Assembly (NCBI GenBank): GCA_047967505.1
Contig: CM106539.1
Length of the DNA: 64,000 nt
Strand: one strand, 5' to 3'
Origin: Dipteris shenzhenensis
Taxonomy: Eukaryota > Polypodiophyta > Polypodiopsida > Gleicheniales
Every line of letters starts with the position of its first letter. Within the stretch, counting starts at the first letter, position 1. The position numbers were made by a program, and so were the translations under genes. The notes under the pieces are model-generated. The model was not told the origin of the DNA and made no database searches. It saw nothing but the letters and a program-made list of their open reading frames with translations. Of the stretch, positions 23,040 through 35,804 are shown piece after piece.

Positions 23040-23440
23040 AAACAACATTGTCATTGAAAAAGCAAATAAAATTTCACTACAGGGAATTGAAATCACAACA
23101 ACTCAAGTCAAAACAAAACACAAAACATATGAAATTATAAACATATATAGACCACCATCTGAAAACATGAAAACATTCTTTCAATTACTATGCAAAAAAT
23201 TATCGGCAACTACTGACACACAAAAAATAATTCTCATAGGAGACTTCAACATTAACATGCTTCAAAAAACAAAAAAATCACAAATGGTCCAAGAGATTAT
23301 GAACACTTTCAGCTACACACTACAATGCTATCATATCACAACTAGATCACATTTGGACTAACATGCCTAATAAAAATAATTGTGGATCTGCATATGCATA
23401 TTAGTCAAATCATTCTATGATCTACATACATGTTGATAAT
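23040..23440 (+). pseudogene. APE-type endonuclease-like domain of a Helentron-like element
   Basis: The plus strand reads IINIYRPPSENM, IILIGDFNINMLQKTKKSQM and ITTRSH. After a one-base shift it reads HIWTNMP and SNHSMIYI. GDFN and a terminal S(D/N)H are hallmarks of the exonuclease-endonuclease-phosphatase fold. Placed directly after the Helitron helicase in the same orientation, it matches the C-terminal endonuclease of Helentron (Helitron2) proteins. A LINE endonuclease is less likely because no RT follows. Confidence 0.65.
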
Positions 23441-23449
23441 TAAGTACCT

Positions 23450-25629
23450 AGAACAACCTTTAAAAAAACAAAAAACAAAACTACGAATTCAACTTCACCA
23501 TCCGCACTGAGCAAAAAACCAAAAAAAAACAAACAAAAAATACCTTTAAAATTCCAACTCCTCAAAATTGAAAATTGTTAATTCGACAAAAAAGCAACCT
23601 AAAACAAGCTAAACAAAAAAACATATCAATTTACAAATAAAACTATTCTACCTTTACTTTGCATACATAACACACTAACAAAAGAAAATCCTTTCACTAC
23701 CTATCCCTCAATAATAACTAAGTACGTAGCTCCATAAATTCACCATACTCAGCCAAATCAATACCTTCATCCATGTACTGTAATCCATAAACCTTCCACT
23801 AACCTTATACCAACTCCACCCTTCTCAAAGCAGGGCCTCAGTGGATCCTCCACCTTGTTTGAGCTATTATATTTGACCAAAATGTTGTACGTGGTGCAAC
23901 CAATCTTTGTCTAAATTTTGATAATATTTCTGATCATCTGAGAGGAGCTATTTTTCAATGTTCACTTTTTGTTTTACAAAGTGAATGTATTCCATCTACT
24001 ATCACTATTTCTATACTCGTTATTGTTAATGTGCTCTTTGTGAATCCTACCTCTATTAAAAATTAAATAATAGCAACAACCACATACATCAATTGGTACA
24101 TCTCTTATGATTTTCTTGAGCAGGATTATTGTTCTTATATTATTTTATTCTCCCTCTGTCCTTTTGTGGATAGAATTGGAATTTCACTTTTGTTTAGGTT
24201 TAATGAAATTAATCATATTTAATTGTCTCACTATTCATTGGAAATTTTTTCTTTTACAATAGGACTTTGAAGTTCTTGCATTTTGATTCTAGAAAGAAAA
24301 TCATTGGTTTCTATAATAAAAAGGGAATGCTTGTTCTTTTTTTACATATGTTGCATCACTGGGTGCATTTTTTTCATTGATGTTTTCCCACATGTCACAA
24401 TACATTGGTTTGTGCTCTTGGTGTTTTTGTTGTACTTTCATTCACTTTCATGGCAATCATTTTTTGTCTCTCTCCTCTTTTTTATTCATCATTCATAAAA
24501 TTGGATTGATTTTTCTCTCTACACATGTATTTATTATGTTTATAGTCTAGTCAATATATACATGATTTCTTTTTGTCTTTATGAAAATGACCTCTTGCTA
24601 TGTCAGGCATTTATAGATTGTGCATTTGGTTGCATTAGTTTTTGAATTCTCTCGTGCATCCTATTTGACCATTTGATTTGTCATTCTTTTGTTCTTGAAA
24701 TTCTTTTGGGATGCTTAAGAAGTTCTTGCATTTTTTATTTATGAATTAATACATCTCTTATGTTTCATTAAGCACAATTATTGTTTTTTAAAACCTTTCT
24801 CTCGACATCAAAGTGTCATTGATTATCCCACATACAACATTTCTTTTCTTGTTTATATCTATACATATGATTTTGGTTCACGATACTCATAAGCAAGATT
24901 CCCCATATGGCTAGGAGCAAAGAGGTGTTAGTGTCATCAATGTAGTTGCATGATGTTGCACCTTTGGAAGCTTACGTTTAATATTATGTGAAGTGAAACA
25001 TATAATTTTAAAGCTAACATAAGATAATATACTCATCTTCCTCATGCCTTGGTCTATAGTTCAATTCATATGAGTAAAAATAGATGAAGGTAGTAAGCTA
25101 TAAATTCAAGCTATAGTTCAATTCATATGAGTAAAAATAGATGAATGTAAAAAGCTATAAATTCAAAGAACCTCAAGAGATCCTCCTTTTTAAAGTCTTT
25201 ATATATTGGTTTTTTGTGTAGTTGCTAACATTCTATATATATTAAAGTTTTTGCTTGTATAGTAGCTCATGAATTCCATAAAATAAGTACTCTCAAATAG
25301 AGCATCATAGCTATCTACCAAATATTAATCTATTATAAATTAATATGCATCACAAAGTGCATCTTATCAAAATTCATGATATTTAAATTAATAAGTACAA
25401 TTATCTATTTCTTTTGTAAGATCCAATACAAAAAAGCAATAGTTTTTAAAATTTTAGAATTTAGCTCCAAAAAATATTTTTGTATCAAATTCTTATCTTT
25501 TTTATGGATACCTAGGTACAAGTTTTATCTTAGTTTTAAAATTTAAGTAAATCAAGCACTGTTTTGAAGGAATCTTAAAAGTGAGTAAGATGCAATAGTT
25601 CTTACTTAATATGCAATAGTGTTTCGCCC
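23450..25629. other. AT-rich sequence, no gene recognised
   Basis: 23.45-23.8 kb is A-rich and may be the decayed tail of the endonuclease frame. 24.0-25.0 kb is T-rich with hydrophobic shadow frames. No domain seen. Confidence 0.4.
25055..25168. repeat. 57-bp tandem duplication
   Basis: TATAGTTCAATTCATATGAG..AGCTATAAATTCAA is repeated at 25,055 and 25,112 with a few substitutions. Confidence 0.85.
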
Positions 25630-25825
25630 TTCACTAACTCCTTACTAGACATTGTCACTCGACAAAAAATGTATTCTTGCTTGGACAAATTCAATGGCTA
25701 TAATCAAGCTCAATGGCCCCCCAAATACTTTGAAAAAACTAGTTACATCACCAAATGGGGTGTGTTTATGAGCAATGTCTTCATGTTTAGACTAAAGAAT
25801 GTGGTTGTTACCACGTTCCAATAGA
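25630..25825 (+). pseudogene. Isolated gypsy reverse transcriptase fragment
   Basis: The plus strand reads YSCLDKFNGYNQAQ, TSYITKWGVFMSNVFMFRLK and NVVVTTFQ, then a stop. The order DxF.GYNQ - T.FIT.WG - V..F.LKN matches Ty3/gypsy RT; the K before NVVV is the usual G/LKNA position. About 65 codons survive and the flanks are unrelated. Confidence 0.7.
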
Positions 25826-25829
25826 TGTC

Positions 25830-27282
25830 CAAAAGGTCTTCAATTCCTACATATGTTCTTCATGATGCAAGTGTTTCTTAATGACTTTAACATTTTTAGT
25901 ATAGAGTTTGGACACCTTGGTTGCCTCTAATTGTACCTCACCCAATGTCCTACTACCTACCTTAGTTTGAACCCAACAAAATAATTTTTTCACAATCTTA
26001 TGAAAGCATGGTCTCATAGTCAAGCCCAACAAAGTTGTTGCCATTCACACTATCGAGTCCACCTATATCAAGGAGCTTAGATAGTTTCTTAGCCAAATCA
26101 CATGGCACAAGTGATTCCTTCAACATCTTTGTGCCGATGTTGTCATACCTCTCTAACATCAAACAATGTAGACTATCCTTTTATCTTGGACTACTGAGTG
26201 TAATTTGGAATTTGGCCAATTAAAAGTGTGCTCTCTCAAGACCTAATAGTTCAACCCCCCAATTGTTGTAAATAGTGTTGATGCATGGGACACCGCCATG
26301 TGTAACATCCTTATGCAAGAGTTCCAATAAAGATGGTAACAACCCATCTACTACATCAGCCATAGCTAACTCTCCAATGCCAAATGCAACTACTGTATGA
26401 CTCAATGGGAAGTACTCGACATGATCTACTTCATAGGTAAGTACTACCACTACCCACTCACAATGCCTTCATGTTTCACATGGACCACCATTCTAGCCCC
26501 TATAAATTATCAACAAGCCCAATTGCATCAATAAGCTTGCACGATGCTTCGCTAAGGATTTATTTTTCAACTTATCCATACATCTGATACTCAACCCATA
26601 CTGGCTGGCTATTTTTTGACTCTAGATAAGCAAACCTATCATCAACATCAACAATGACCTCCTCAACACTAGTCTATTTCACACAAACATTGTCAACATC
26701 ACACAGCCGCTCTATTTTGGTAAGATAAAGCAAAGGTAGAGAGAAAAATGCAGGATCTAGAAAAGGTAAAGAGAAAGTAGAAAAAGAAAAGAGAGAAATA
26801 CATGGTATCAAAGGGAAGATTGCACCCCACAAACAATCTAGGTAAGGCAGCATGTAATTAATTTCAATATGTTTATGTTTACTTGAGTTTTTTTTCCCAA
26901 TTTTCAATAGGAAACAGAGACTAGGAGCATGTTTCACACAATTCCTCACATCAAAATATGCTGTGGTCAGTTTTCTTGATGTAGCCAAATGTCAAGCCTT
27001 TGATGGCTATGCCTCCTTAAATAGGAGATTAAGAGCTCTCTTAGTGCACCCTCTTCCTAATGAGGGGAACACCGAGGCTATCCATAGATTAATGTCTTGG
27101 AGTAGCAAGTTCTTGCATGGCGCTGCATCGTTGCACGCTAGCTTCACCGCCTGCTTGGTGGCTGAGGTCCCCCACATGTTCCTGTAGATGACACTGCTCA
27201 CCTGGATGCCGGAGGTCTGCCAGGACACAAAGTAGAGGAGCTTATTCTGTGCTGTGGGCACTGAAAATTCTTACGAGTCTCA

Positions 27283-27286
<4 letters not shown>
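25830..27286. other. Unassigned region with several small frames
   Basis: Minus-strand frames at 26,220-26,450 and 27,007-27,261 have protein-like composition (for example YFVSWQTSGIQVSS near 27,220) but match nothing I recognise. They could be exons of an unknown gene or decayed TE. Confidence 0.3.
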
Positions 27287-27332
<46 letters not shown>

Positions 27333-27333
27333 T
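27284..27333. repeat. Compound (GT)n(GA)n microsatellite
   Basis: About 18 GT then 7 GA units, preceded by GTCTCAACTCTGTG. The same lead-in occurs again near 27,442. Confidence 0.95.
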
Positions 27334-27497
27334 GAGGGACCAGATTTTTTGTTAGAATCGTTTGGCCTTACACTTCGGAGGTCCGCCGCAACCAAAGCAG
27401 TTGAAGCTTCATAATTAAGTTTTGGATTTAGAATTAGAATCAGTCTCAACTCTGTGGAAGTGAAAATGTCCACTAGTTTCAAGTGTTTACTGTGTGC

Positions 27498-27521
27498 ATG
27501 TGTGTGTGTGTCTGTGTTTGC

Positions 27522-27559
<38 letters not shown>

Positions 27560-27561
27560 TC
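27498..27561. repeat. Compound (GT)n(GA)n microsatellite
   Basis: Interrupted GT runs followed by GAGAGAGAGAGAGA. Confidence 0.95.
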
Positions 27562-27958
27562 ACGGACAAATACTTTGTCCAGGACAAAATATTCTTTGAT
27601 CAGACCAGACAAAGTATTCTGTCGAGTGCTTCACTCCCGATATCTGCTAAGTTTCAACACTGTATTTGTGTGAGAGGAGATTGAGAGTATGAGTGTTCGA
27701 ATGAATATTTCTTTCGAATGTTCTTGCAGCCATTTCTTTTCCTAGATCTGCCTGCAAGCTCATAATTTAGACTTGGATGGAGTTCCAACCCTCTTTATGT
27801 GTCCAAAGCTTTTCATGGGTCTGCCAAATGGATGAACAAGTTGCAGCCTATTACATGACGTGGGTGGTAAAGATAATATCTAGATTCTACCGATCAAACG
27901 GGTTATTTGCAATTGATTGTGGGTTTTGGGGATGAAAAGTTACGAGAAAACTCAATTG

Positions 27959-28080
27959 TTGTGTGTGTGTGTGTGTGTGTGTGTGTTTTATATGTGTGTG
28001 TGTGTGTGTGTGTGTTATATGTGTGTGTGTGTATAAGAAAGAGAAACCGAGAGAGAGGGGGGGAGAGAAAGAGAGAGACC
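27959..28080. repeat. Compound (GT)n and purine microsatellite cluster
   Basis: Three GT runs separated by TTATAT, then an AG-rich stretch. Confidence 0.95.
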
Positions 28081-30190
28081 GTGTTCGTCGGGCATGATGA
28101 TTTGGAATCGTAAATCAGTCCCAACTAGAGAGAGCTTGGGTCAGAAAGCTCGTAATGAGAATTTCGCTCTTAACTTACGAGCTTTCATAGACAGCTACTT
28201 TCATCCTAATGGTGTTGTTCAAAAAATAGCATCCCTAACATTATGGTGGCTACTTTAACCACATTCCTATTTGAATAAATCTTCTCTTAATTTGGTCACC
28301 CTTTAGAGAGCAACACTCATAATGAATTGATGCAAACCATTATGACAGGTTATAAAAGTTTGCATGGATAGTCAACTCAACTACTTAGGTTGCAATTACT
28401 TTACTCTCTCTATGTCTGTTCACTTATTCAAATTGTAAAAGCCAATAGTAAAGGCTTTCATCATAATGTTCTTCCCTCCTATTCCTTAAAGCAATTTTGA
28501 GTCTAAGGATGAAAGCTTGCAAGTAGGCAGCTCTAGACTATTTTCTTGGCATTGGTTTTTGTACACATACACATCAGCCTTGTACAGCCTCTTGGCTATC
28601 TAGACATGCAATCTAGACATGCAGTTGTCACCACTATGTTACAGGCTTGATCCTTGGCACATCCTTGTTGTCACATGACTTGGTTTTAACCGTCTAGCAT
28701 AAGCCCCCCAGTGGAAGAGAGACAGACAGACAGACAGATAGACAGAGAGAGACAGAGATAGAAAGACCAAATTCTCAACCTTGTCAATGTAGGGCTTATG
28801 TAAAACTCTTGCTTCATTGATTTCTAAAGAAAATCCTTTTTAATTTAATGTTGGTGACAAACTATTATAGAAGGGTGAAGTAAAACACTCAACATACAAT
28901 AAAGTGGTCAAATCTACCATGCCCTTGGGTTCTTCAATGTAGCCCATTTTTAGAATTGGCTCTTAAAAGACATATGAGGATAAATTTTCATTTTCTTAGG
29001 TTTATCTCGCAACAACTCTTCCTCAGTATGCATCAACATTGTTGCTGCATGAGAGGAGGAAAAAGGGGAGGAGAGCAGGGAGGGGTAGTACAGGAAAGGA
29101 GTGGAGTGTGAGCATGGTAAATGGGGAATGAAATGGGAGCATGGCAATAGAAAAGAGGTGGAATAGCAACAAGACAATGATAACTCAAGAGTAGAGAATG
29201 TTAAATTACACGGCACAGTGGAACAGAAACTGAACAAAGAATAGAGAGTACACAGCAAACTGGAGACGAACAAATTTTCCTTCAATACTGATGTAGTACA
29301 GATGATGGCTCCGTCCACCCGTGCGCTCCCACAGTGGAGTTTAGATGGCGATCTAAACAGACACTAGGTGAAGAGCTACTAGCTGGAAGATCTGATCTGA
29401 TCTGATCTCAACTAATCTAATACAATGGACTGGGAAGGTCGCCTTTTTATATATGAGGGCAGTAGTCGGATCAACATAGTTGGTAGAGGTGACCCGTCAA
29501 CCTAGTCGGTGGAACCGACGAGTCGTCCATGGAATATTCAAGGAATATTTTCTATAACGTCACCTCGAGGGCTCTCGCCCCCGAACCCCCACTAGGGGAG
29601 CCAGCTGGCCCCTAGACCCCAGCGAGAGCAAGGGGCTCCCACACAATCAAGACAATGTGCCTCGTTGTGCTACTAGCTTACCTACCCTGCCTAGCCCATA
29701 GGCTAGACTCACATAGATTACCTTCTACCACCAACGGTCTCATTGATAGACCTCATCTGACATGCAAGTCAGGATCTATCCAGTGTCCCGGCCTCACATA
29801 TGACTTCTCCTCATATGGGGGCCTTACAACTTGAGCACCTTGGACCAGTGGTGGTTACGAGGAGGGTGGGGCATTGAGCATGTCTAACAGAGAAATGAAA
29901 GCTCGTTGTATTCCACACAATGCATGATGAAGACTAAAGACAAAGAAGTAGCGTTGGGAATCGTCAATCTTGCCTAAGGCCCTCACCCTCAAGAACGAAA
30001 GATGCCACCAAGGTTATTTAAAAGAGGCTAGGAATGAGAATATTGGGGGGGACAACAATGAGGGTGATTCTAGGTAGGATCTGTATGTAGCTCCAGCAGC
30101 ACATAGCTTATTCTTTCGAACAGAGGCATGTTAAGAAGCTTTATAGATTCTTAAGTCAAAATAAGTCGAAGCACCAATATTAGTACCTCC
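28080..30190. other. Mixed region, with an LTR-like segment
   Basis: A (GACA)n run lies near 28,722-28,760. From about 29,000 to 29,850 the minus strand shows LTR-like layout: a TATATAAAAAGG box near 29,450 and a GC-rich hairpin (GAGCCCCTTGCTCTCGCTGG region, about 29,560-29,645). Boundaries, PBS and a second LTR were not found, so this is a weak call. Confidence 0.35.
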
Positions 30191-30570
30191 ATATTGGACC
30201 AAGTGATTTCATATCCACACAGATGCATCAATGTGACAATCGTAGGCGAGGCCTAATGTCAAGTAGGTGATGATGAATTACATCATCCCATCTATTAGCC
30301 AAGTATAGATTTGTGTGATGCGAAGTGCAATTACATGATGACTAAAAAGGACTCTCTCCCAAGTGTTTAGTGAAAAAGTTTCGCCTATTAGAGAAATTTA
30401 TATTTTATGTGGATCATGAGTGTTTGAAGTACTTATCAAGCCAAAGTACCTGGAAGAGTAATTTGATGGATGCTCATTTTTAATCCAATAGGTAACCAAA
30501 GCAGGCAAATTGCATGGTAGATCACCTATCTATATCACTACCTAATGATCAAGAATTCGAGTATGTATGT
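30190..30570 (+). pseudogene. Gypsy RNase H fragment
   Basis: The plus strand reads FHIHTDASM, CNYMMTKKDSLPSV, then KKFRLLEKFIFYVDHECLKY, and ends with MVDHLSI, all broken by frame changes. This follows the RNase H order of Ty3/gypsy (HTDAS; E.E.L; K.FR..L..F.FYVDH..L.YL; ADHLSR). It is the same general family as the minus-strand element at 4.3-7.6 kb. Confidence 0.65.
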
Positions 30571-30862
30571 ATCTATGCATGTATGTATGTATATGTGTTT
30601 GTGTGTCTACATACGTACATATGTATGTACACAGATAGATACATGTGTATGTATCTATGTATGTATATGCGTACATGTGTAAATAAATAAGTATATAAAT
30701 AAATAAAGATATATGTGTATATGTGTTTGTACGTTGGTGTATATGCATACTTTTTTATTATGTGTATACACAAAAGATACGCATGTTCATATATGTGTAT
30801 TTATTTATTTATTTGCATGTCTATGCATATGCATACATATGTACATATGTGTGTATAAGAGT
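30558..30862. repeat. Degenerate (TATG)n/(TGTA)n tract
   Basis: About 300 bp of ATGT, TACA and AAAT tetranucleotide words. It gives overlapping low-complexity frames on both strands. Confidence 0.9.
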
Positions 30863-30879
30863 TTTGATAAGAAGTGACA

Positions 30880-31075
30880 TTTTTTTTTTTGCAAAAAATT
30901 GCAAAATTTTTGAGCTTGTAGAAGTCCTAGCAAGCATCTCTTTTATTGAAGACGAGAGTCTGCATACCTGCCACCATCCAACAAGAAAACATGGTAAGAA
31001 TCAGCTTAACTTTAATTGGGAAGATAGGTGTCATAAACACCCCTCCCTTGTTATTGGGGTCACAATAAAATAGGC
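30880..31075. repeat. Diverged repeat, copy 1 (partner at 33,045-33,245)
   Basis: Shares ACCTGCCACCATCC(A/C)ACA, an AGCTTAAC word and GGGAAGA(T/C)AG with the partner, in the same order and strand. In one plus frame both read TCHHPT....EDR.H.....LVI.V. Unknown origin. Confidence 0.5.
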
Positions 31076-31179
31076 TCTTAACCACAAACTTAAACAACTC
31101 GATGTGGCATTAAAGGTGTAAACAAGATGGGTTTATATTTTGTGGTGGGGTGAACCACCTTGGGGTGAATCAACTTGAG

Positions 31180-32895
31180 GTAAATATGGAGGGGGAAGGG
31201 AAAGTATACTAGAAAAAAATAATGAGAACAAGGAGGGTTGGAGATTTTAAGAGGAGTTTACATAGGGAAGTAACAGGGGGAGACAATAAAGGGAGATAAT
31301 AAAGGAATTTTATCGAGGGGGGAGGTAAATAGAAATATAAATTTAGCTTTAGAAAGGGGGAATTTTTTAGGAGGAAAATGTTATAACTTTTTTCAAAAAT
31401 GACTAAAGGAAAAAGGTGAAAAAGATAGAAATATAAATGAATTTTAGCTTTAGAAAGGGAAAAAATAAAGGAGGGAAAAGTATATAAATCTTAGTTCTAA
31501 AAGAAGAACTTAATAAAGGAATAAGTAAAAAAGATAGGGTTGGGGAGTAAGGTTTAAATGAGAATGAATTAAAAATAAAAATTAAGAAGCACACATTAGG
31601 GCGAGAAAGAAACAAAGAGTTGAGGAAAGAGTATCAATAAATAAAGAAGGGGAGGGGCAGGGGGGGTGTTTGAGGTACGTAGGAAACAAGTAAAAAAAAG
31701 AGGAAAAAGGGGACTTGAGAGTCCATAAAAATCGTGAAGCCGGTGAGCAGAGAAGTACCAGGGGCACAGTAGTCTAGGGACAGGGACTTGAGATGCGAGC
31801 AGGAAGTCCATTCGCACAAGGAGCACGAGAATCGATGATTTGATGTCAGGCTGAGCACACAATGCAGAAGAGCGAGCCAGAGGTGCAGTTTGGATCGTAG
31901 AAGCTGAGGGAATTTGCACCAACGTATAGTAGTGCAGAGGTGAGGGGACATGGGGTAAGATGGAGCATCAAAATCGAGAGGATTTAAACAATCGGGGAAG
32001 AACAAGGGTCAGATACCCTAGTAATAATGTGGCGTGAATCGTGGGATATGGGGGGGGGGGGGTATTGTATTCAAATGGAGTTAAATAAATAAAAGAAATT
32101 AGGATAAGGTGGAAAAAAGGGAGGAAATTAAAGTTAAAGTTAGGAAAATAGTTTTTTAAAATTAGGTAACGGAGAAAAGAGACAAATAATTTTGAGAAGG
32201 TCCGTGTAAGTAAAGGAAAAGTAGAAAAAAAATAAGAGAAAATTTAAAGTTAAGAATAAAATAAAGGGTTGTTTATTCATTCATTATAAACAGAAGATAA
32301 AGTGCTAAGCAAAAGGTAAGAAGTTATGAATAAGGGTAAATTTTTAAGTAAAAACCATAAACAAATAAGGAAAATAAGAAATTTAGAAACAATCAAAAAT
32401 TAAGGAAAATTGGAAACATAAACAAGAAAAGTAAAAGTAAAAAATGAAATTAAGAAAGAAGGTAGGAGAATAGTGATAATTTAGAAGATAAGAAATAAAT
32501 AGGAAACAAGAAGGTAGGAGAATAGGGATAATTTAAAAAGAAAAAAGGAAAAGGGAAAATTAGAAATTTAAGAATAAATAAACAATAGAAAGGCCAAGGA
32601 AAATTAAGAAAAGTAAATAAGGATAGGGAATTAAGGAGGATGAAGAGAAATAGGAAGAATTAGGGAAATAAATTGAAATTTTGAAAAGATAAGAAAGGAA
32701 AAAGGGAAATTAATAAAGAAGATCATGGAAAATTAGGAAGGACTAAAGGTTAGGAAAAAGAAAAAATAAGAAAATGGATATAAGGAAAGAATAAAGAAAA
32801 TAAGAAGAAAGGGAAAATTTTAATGGAAGTAAGGAAATTTTTAATAAAAGGGGGGGTAAAGAAGAGGGAAAGAAGGGGGGAAAAGGAAGGGGTAG
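31180..32895. repeat. ~1.7 kb polypurine-biased tract
   Basis: The plus strand is overwhelmingly A and G (words such as GGAAATT, AAAAGG, GAAGAAA). It is interrupted only by a more balanced segment at about 31,720-32,030 and a G run near 32,050. Minus-strand Phe/Ser/Leu-rich frames here are composition artefacts. Confidence 0.85.
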
Positions 32896-32897
32896 AA

Positions 32898-32947
32898 TGT
32901 GTGTGTGTGTGTGTGTGCACGCGCGCGCGCCCGCGCGCGTGTGTGTT
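32898..32947. repeat. (GT)n(GC)n microsatellite
   Basis: GT repeats, then GCGCGCGC-type and CCGCGCGC-type alternation, then GT again. Alternating purine-pyrimidine. Confidence 0.95.
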
Positions 32948-33044
32948 AAGATTAAATTAGAACCCCTCAAGAAGGTCCAATAATATATGAACACCACTTT
33001 AACATCAAATGATATATAAGAAAAAGTATATATAAAGAAAAGAT

Positions 33045-33250
33045 GTGGTTGAATCCGAAAAAGAAATATTTTTAGGATTGAAAAAGATTTTTTCCATGAC
33101 AGAACCTTTGCACCAAACTTCAACCAACATCGTTGATACCTGCCACCATCCCACACACTTATGTTATGATAGCTTAACCAAAAGGGAAGACAGAGGTCAT
33201 AGCATTACTGGACTTGTTATCGATGTCCAAAGTAAAGTTAAAAATTAATC
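33045..33250. repeat. Diverged repeat, copy 2 (partner at 30,880-31,075)
   Basis: See copy 1. Both copies follow a microsatellite, and between them lies the polypurine tract. Confidence 0.5.
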
Positions 33251-34880
33251 TATGGAAAAAAACTAGATAGGAAAACTCCTTAATCCATGCACATATAAAA
33301 TATCACCACATGCACAAAAAATATTTTTCTCATTATAAGGGACAATAGCTTTATAAAGAATTGAAAAGGCCAACCCTCATAGAAAAGTATAGAGCTATAT
33401 TTTTTATTTTTCCACCCAAACGTGGAAAGGATTTTCTTTTCAAATATTGTTTTTCTAAATGACCCATGTATTGTCAAAAACATAATGAAAAAGAATTAAT
33501 AAGATTTCAGTTTTAAAAAACCCAAGGGGCGAAAGGTAATTACAACACAGAGGTGTTGAAAAGGGACCCCGTGGACAAAGGTCTTCAGGTCTTAGGGTCC
33601 AATTAGAAGGGTCAAAGGACTATATGTCCAATAAAAGGAGCCAAAGGTCCAAAGGTTCACCTAAAAGGTCCTAGCGCCCATAGGTCCACAAGTCTAATTG
33701 AAAGGTCCTATGCTCCAATAAACAAGGAACTAAGGGCTTTCAACCTATGTATCATGTCCCTCCCGTGACCCACGACCATTGGAACACAGTGTAAGGGCCT
33801 ACCACGTGGCGACATGTTCTATGTGGCACCATCGCCGTGATGGACTAGTCTGCCAGTCCATTAAATGCGTCGTTTTGTGTGTATTGAGACTTTCCCTTGA
33901 ATGGCATGAGTCGCACTACCTTATGGGCATGGGCTTGGATACTTCAAGGCTCTAGGTTCCAAGAACGTTATATAAACTAGGTCCACGTGCAAGGCCACGG
34001 AGACGGTACCTCCATGGCAATCACTGCTATGACCCAAACTCTTTAATGTCCCTATGCAACCGAACCCGCAACGCGATACTCCAGATTGCCTTCGTCCGTG
34101 ATTTCCAATGCCACCCCTGCAGATGACAACGACCACCAACGCACTATTTGGCTACCATGCGATGTTCTAGCAATGCCTTTAATGGCACAACTACCTATGC
34201 ACAGTGCACCTCTAGCCATGTGGCACAGAACCCCCATGGTTCTGTGTCTGTTTCTGCACGGTGCAATCCACTTTTAAGCTTAGCACTTATGTGGATGCCC
34301 GTGGCCATCGATGCGTGCGTGCATGCGTGCGTGTACGTACACTTGCCTTTGTTCACCCGAGATGTATGGGGATTTGAGCATTCTTAACACTCACATCCTT
34401 GCTCTCTTTTTTGAAGCGACGTCAACCACGGGCTGTTATGATTTCCTATCTAGTGAATTTCTTCGCATAGATGCTTTTGCTCATTGGATTGCAGTTGTTT
34501 CTTGGCATATTCCCGGCTATCCCTTTTCCTCTGGCTTGATACACGATTGACAACAGCTTTAGATCACTTACACTAGTTGGGTCACCCCCAGATCCAGACA
34601 ATTCCCTTCGGTTGCATAGTATTCATCGAAGCAAGGTATTTGATCCTCCCTTCACTTAGCTTCATCCCAAAAAGGCATATTTCCTACATCGTTTGGGTAT
34701 TTCTATAGTCCAAGATATGGTGGATGATCGAGGCTACACTCTTTCTTTTTTGTAGGCAAAGAGACAGCACTATCTAGGTCCCTTTTGTGCACTCTTATTA
34801 CGATGCTCAACCTTTTCAAGCTCTCCCTCATCTATTTACCACTCTTTCTTTGTTGAATTATAGGTTTGATCAAAACTCTC
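33250..34880. other. Unassigned region
   Basis: 33,540-33,760 contains many dispersed AGGTCC/GGTCCAA words. 33.75-34.5 kb is closer to 50% GC and has open frames on both strands without a recognisable domain. It may be 5' sequence of the LINE whose zinc-binding end follows. Confidence 0.35.
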
Positions 34881-35265
34881 AAAGCTACACTTCCTTTTCA
34901 TTTGCAGATCTCTTTGCTTAGAAAGCTTATGATCTTCTGCTTCCACAACCCTACATTCAACATGGGAATCTCTTTTAGCAACTTCACAAGCCTCTTGCAT
35001 GGTGAAAGGCTTGTCTTCAATGCGCTTGGAGTAGCAAGCTTCCTCTCAAGCCATGGGTCTTCCTGAGGCATCATTTGATATGGACCTTACCAGTGGGTTC
35101 TTTATTGGTTGCTCAATGTATTGCTTCCTTGGCCTGCCCTACTTGTTCACATCCAAGGGAGACTGTGCTACATATTTTTTCTACCTGTCCTATTGCTCGA
35201 GATTTTCTTTTCAAACTTACACGGTCTTCTTACTCGTTTTCTTGATATTACTTTGACCAACACTT
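34880..35265 (+). pseudogene. LINE C-terminal zinc-binding (zf-RVT) region
   Basis: The plus strand reads FADLFA, PLKPWVFLRHHL and then ACPTCSHPRETVLHIFSTCP followed by IARDFLF. The pattern CPxC..(P/S)ETVxHxFxxCPxAR is the zf-RVT domain that ends many plant non-LTR retrotransposon ORF2 proteins. Stops occur upstream (about 34,915, 34,960 and 35,000). Confidence 0.6.
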
Positions 35266-35575
35266 CTCGTGGTTTGATCGACATGCTTCTAGATCAAACT
35301 ATGCTTACTTCTTTTCCTGGTGTTGCTTTGGGCTCTATGGCCATGATATCATGCCGGTAACATTTGTTGACTGTATGGGCATTGTTCTGGTGAGTTTTTC
35401 ATTTCTTTCATTTGTCCTTGCTCAAATCTTTCCGGGATGTGCATTTTCTTGGAGACCTTCCTCTGTTTTAGTTGAAAGCATTCTATCAATGTTTCTAGTC
35501 TGGAGTATTAGCTGCCCCACTTTGGGATGGCTATGAATGTATATTCTTCTTAATGAAATGGTTATTCTTCCCCCA

Positions 35576-35760
35576 AAAACGTGTGCGTGTGCGTGTGCGT
35601 GTGCGTGTGTGCGTGTACATACATATATGCATGTGTGAACATATATATGCATGCATACACAGACACACACACAAAATGTAGAAGGTTGATGGAAGAGACC
35701 CATCTATGATCACGTGAGTTTGGGGTTTTTTTTTCCTTTTTTTTTTTGGGGGGGGGGACA

Positions 35761-35804
<44 letters not shown>

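Noticed and set aside
27198-28124. His/Thr-rich and Cys/Val-rich proteins on both strands
   Set aside because: Pure translations of GT/GA microsatellites.
31403-33156. Several Phe/Ser/Leu-rich minus-strand frames
   Set aside because: Expected from the complement of a polypurine tract; no conserved motif.
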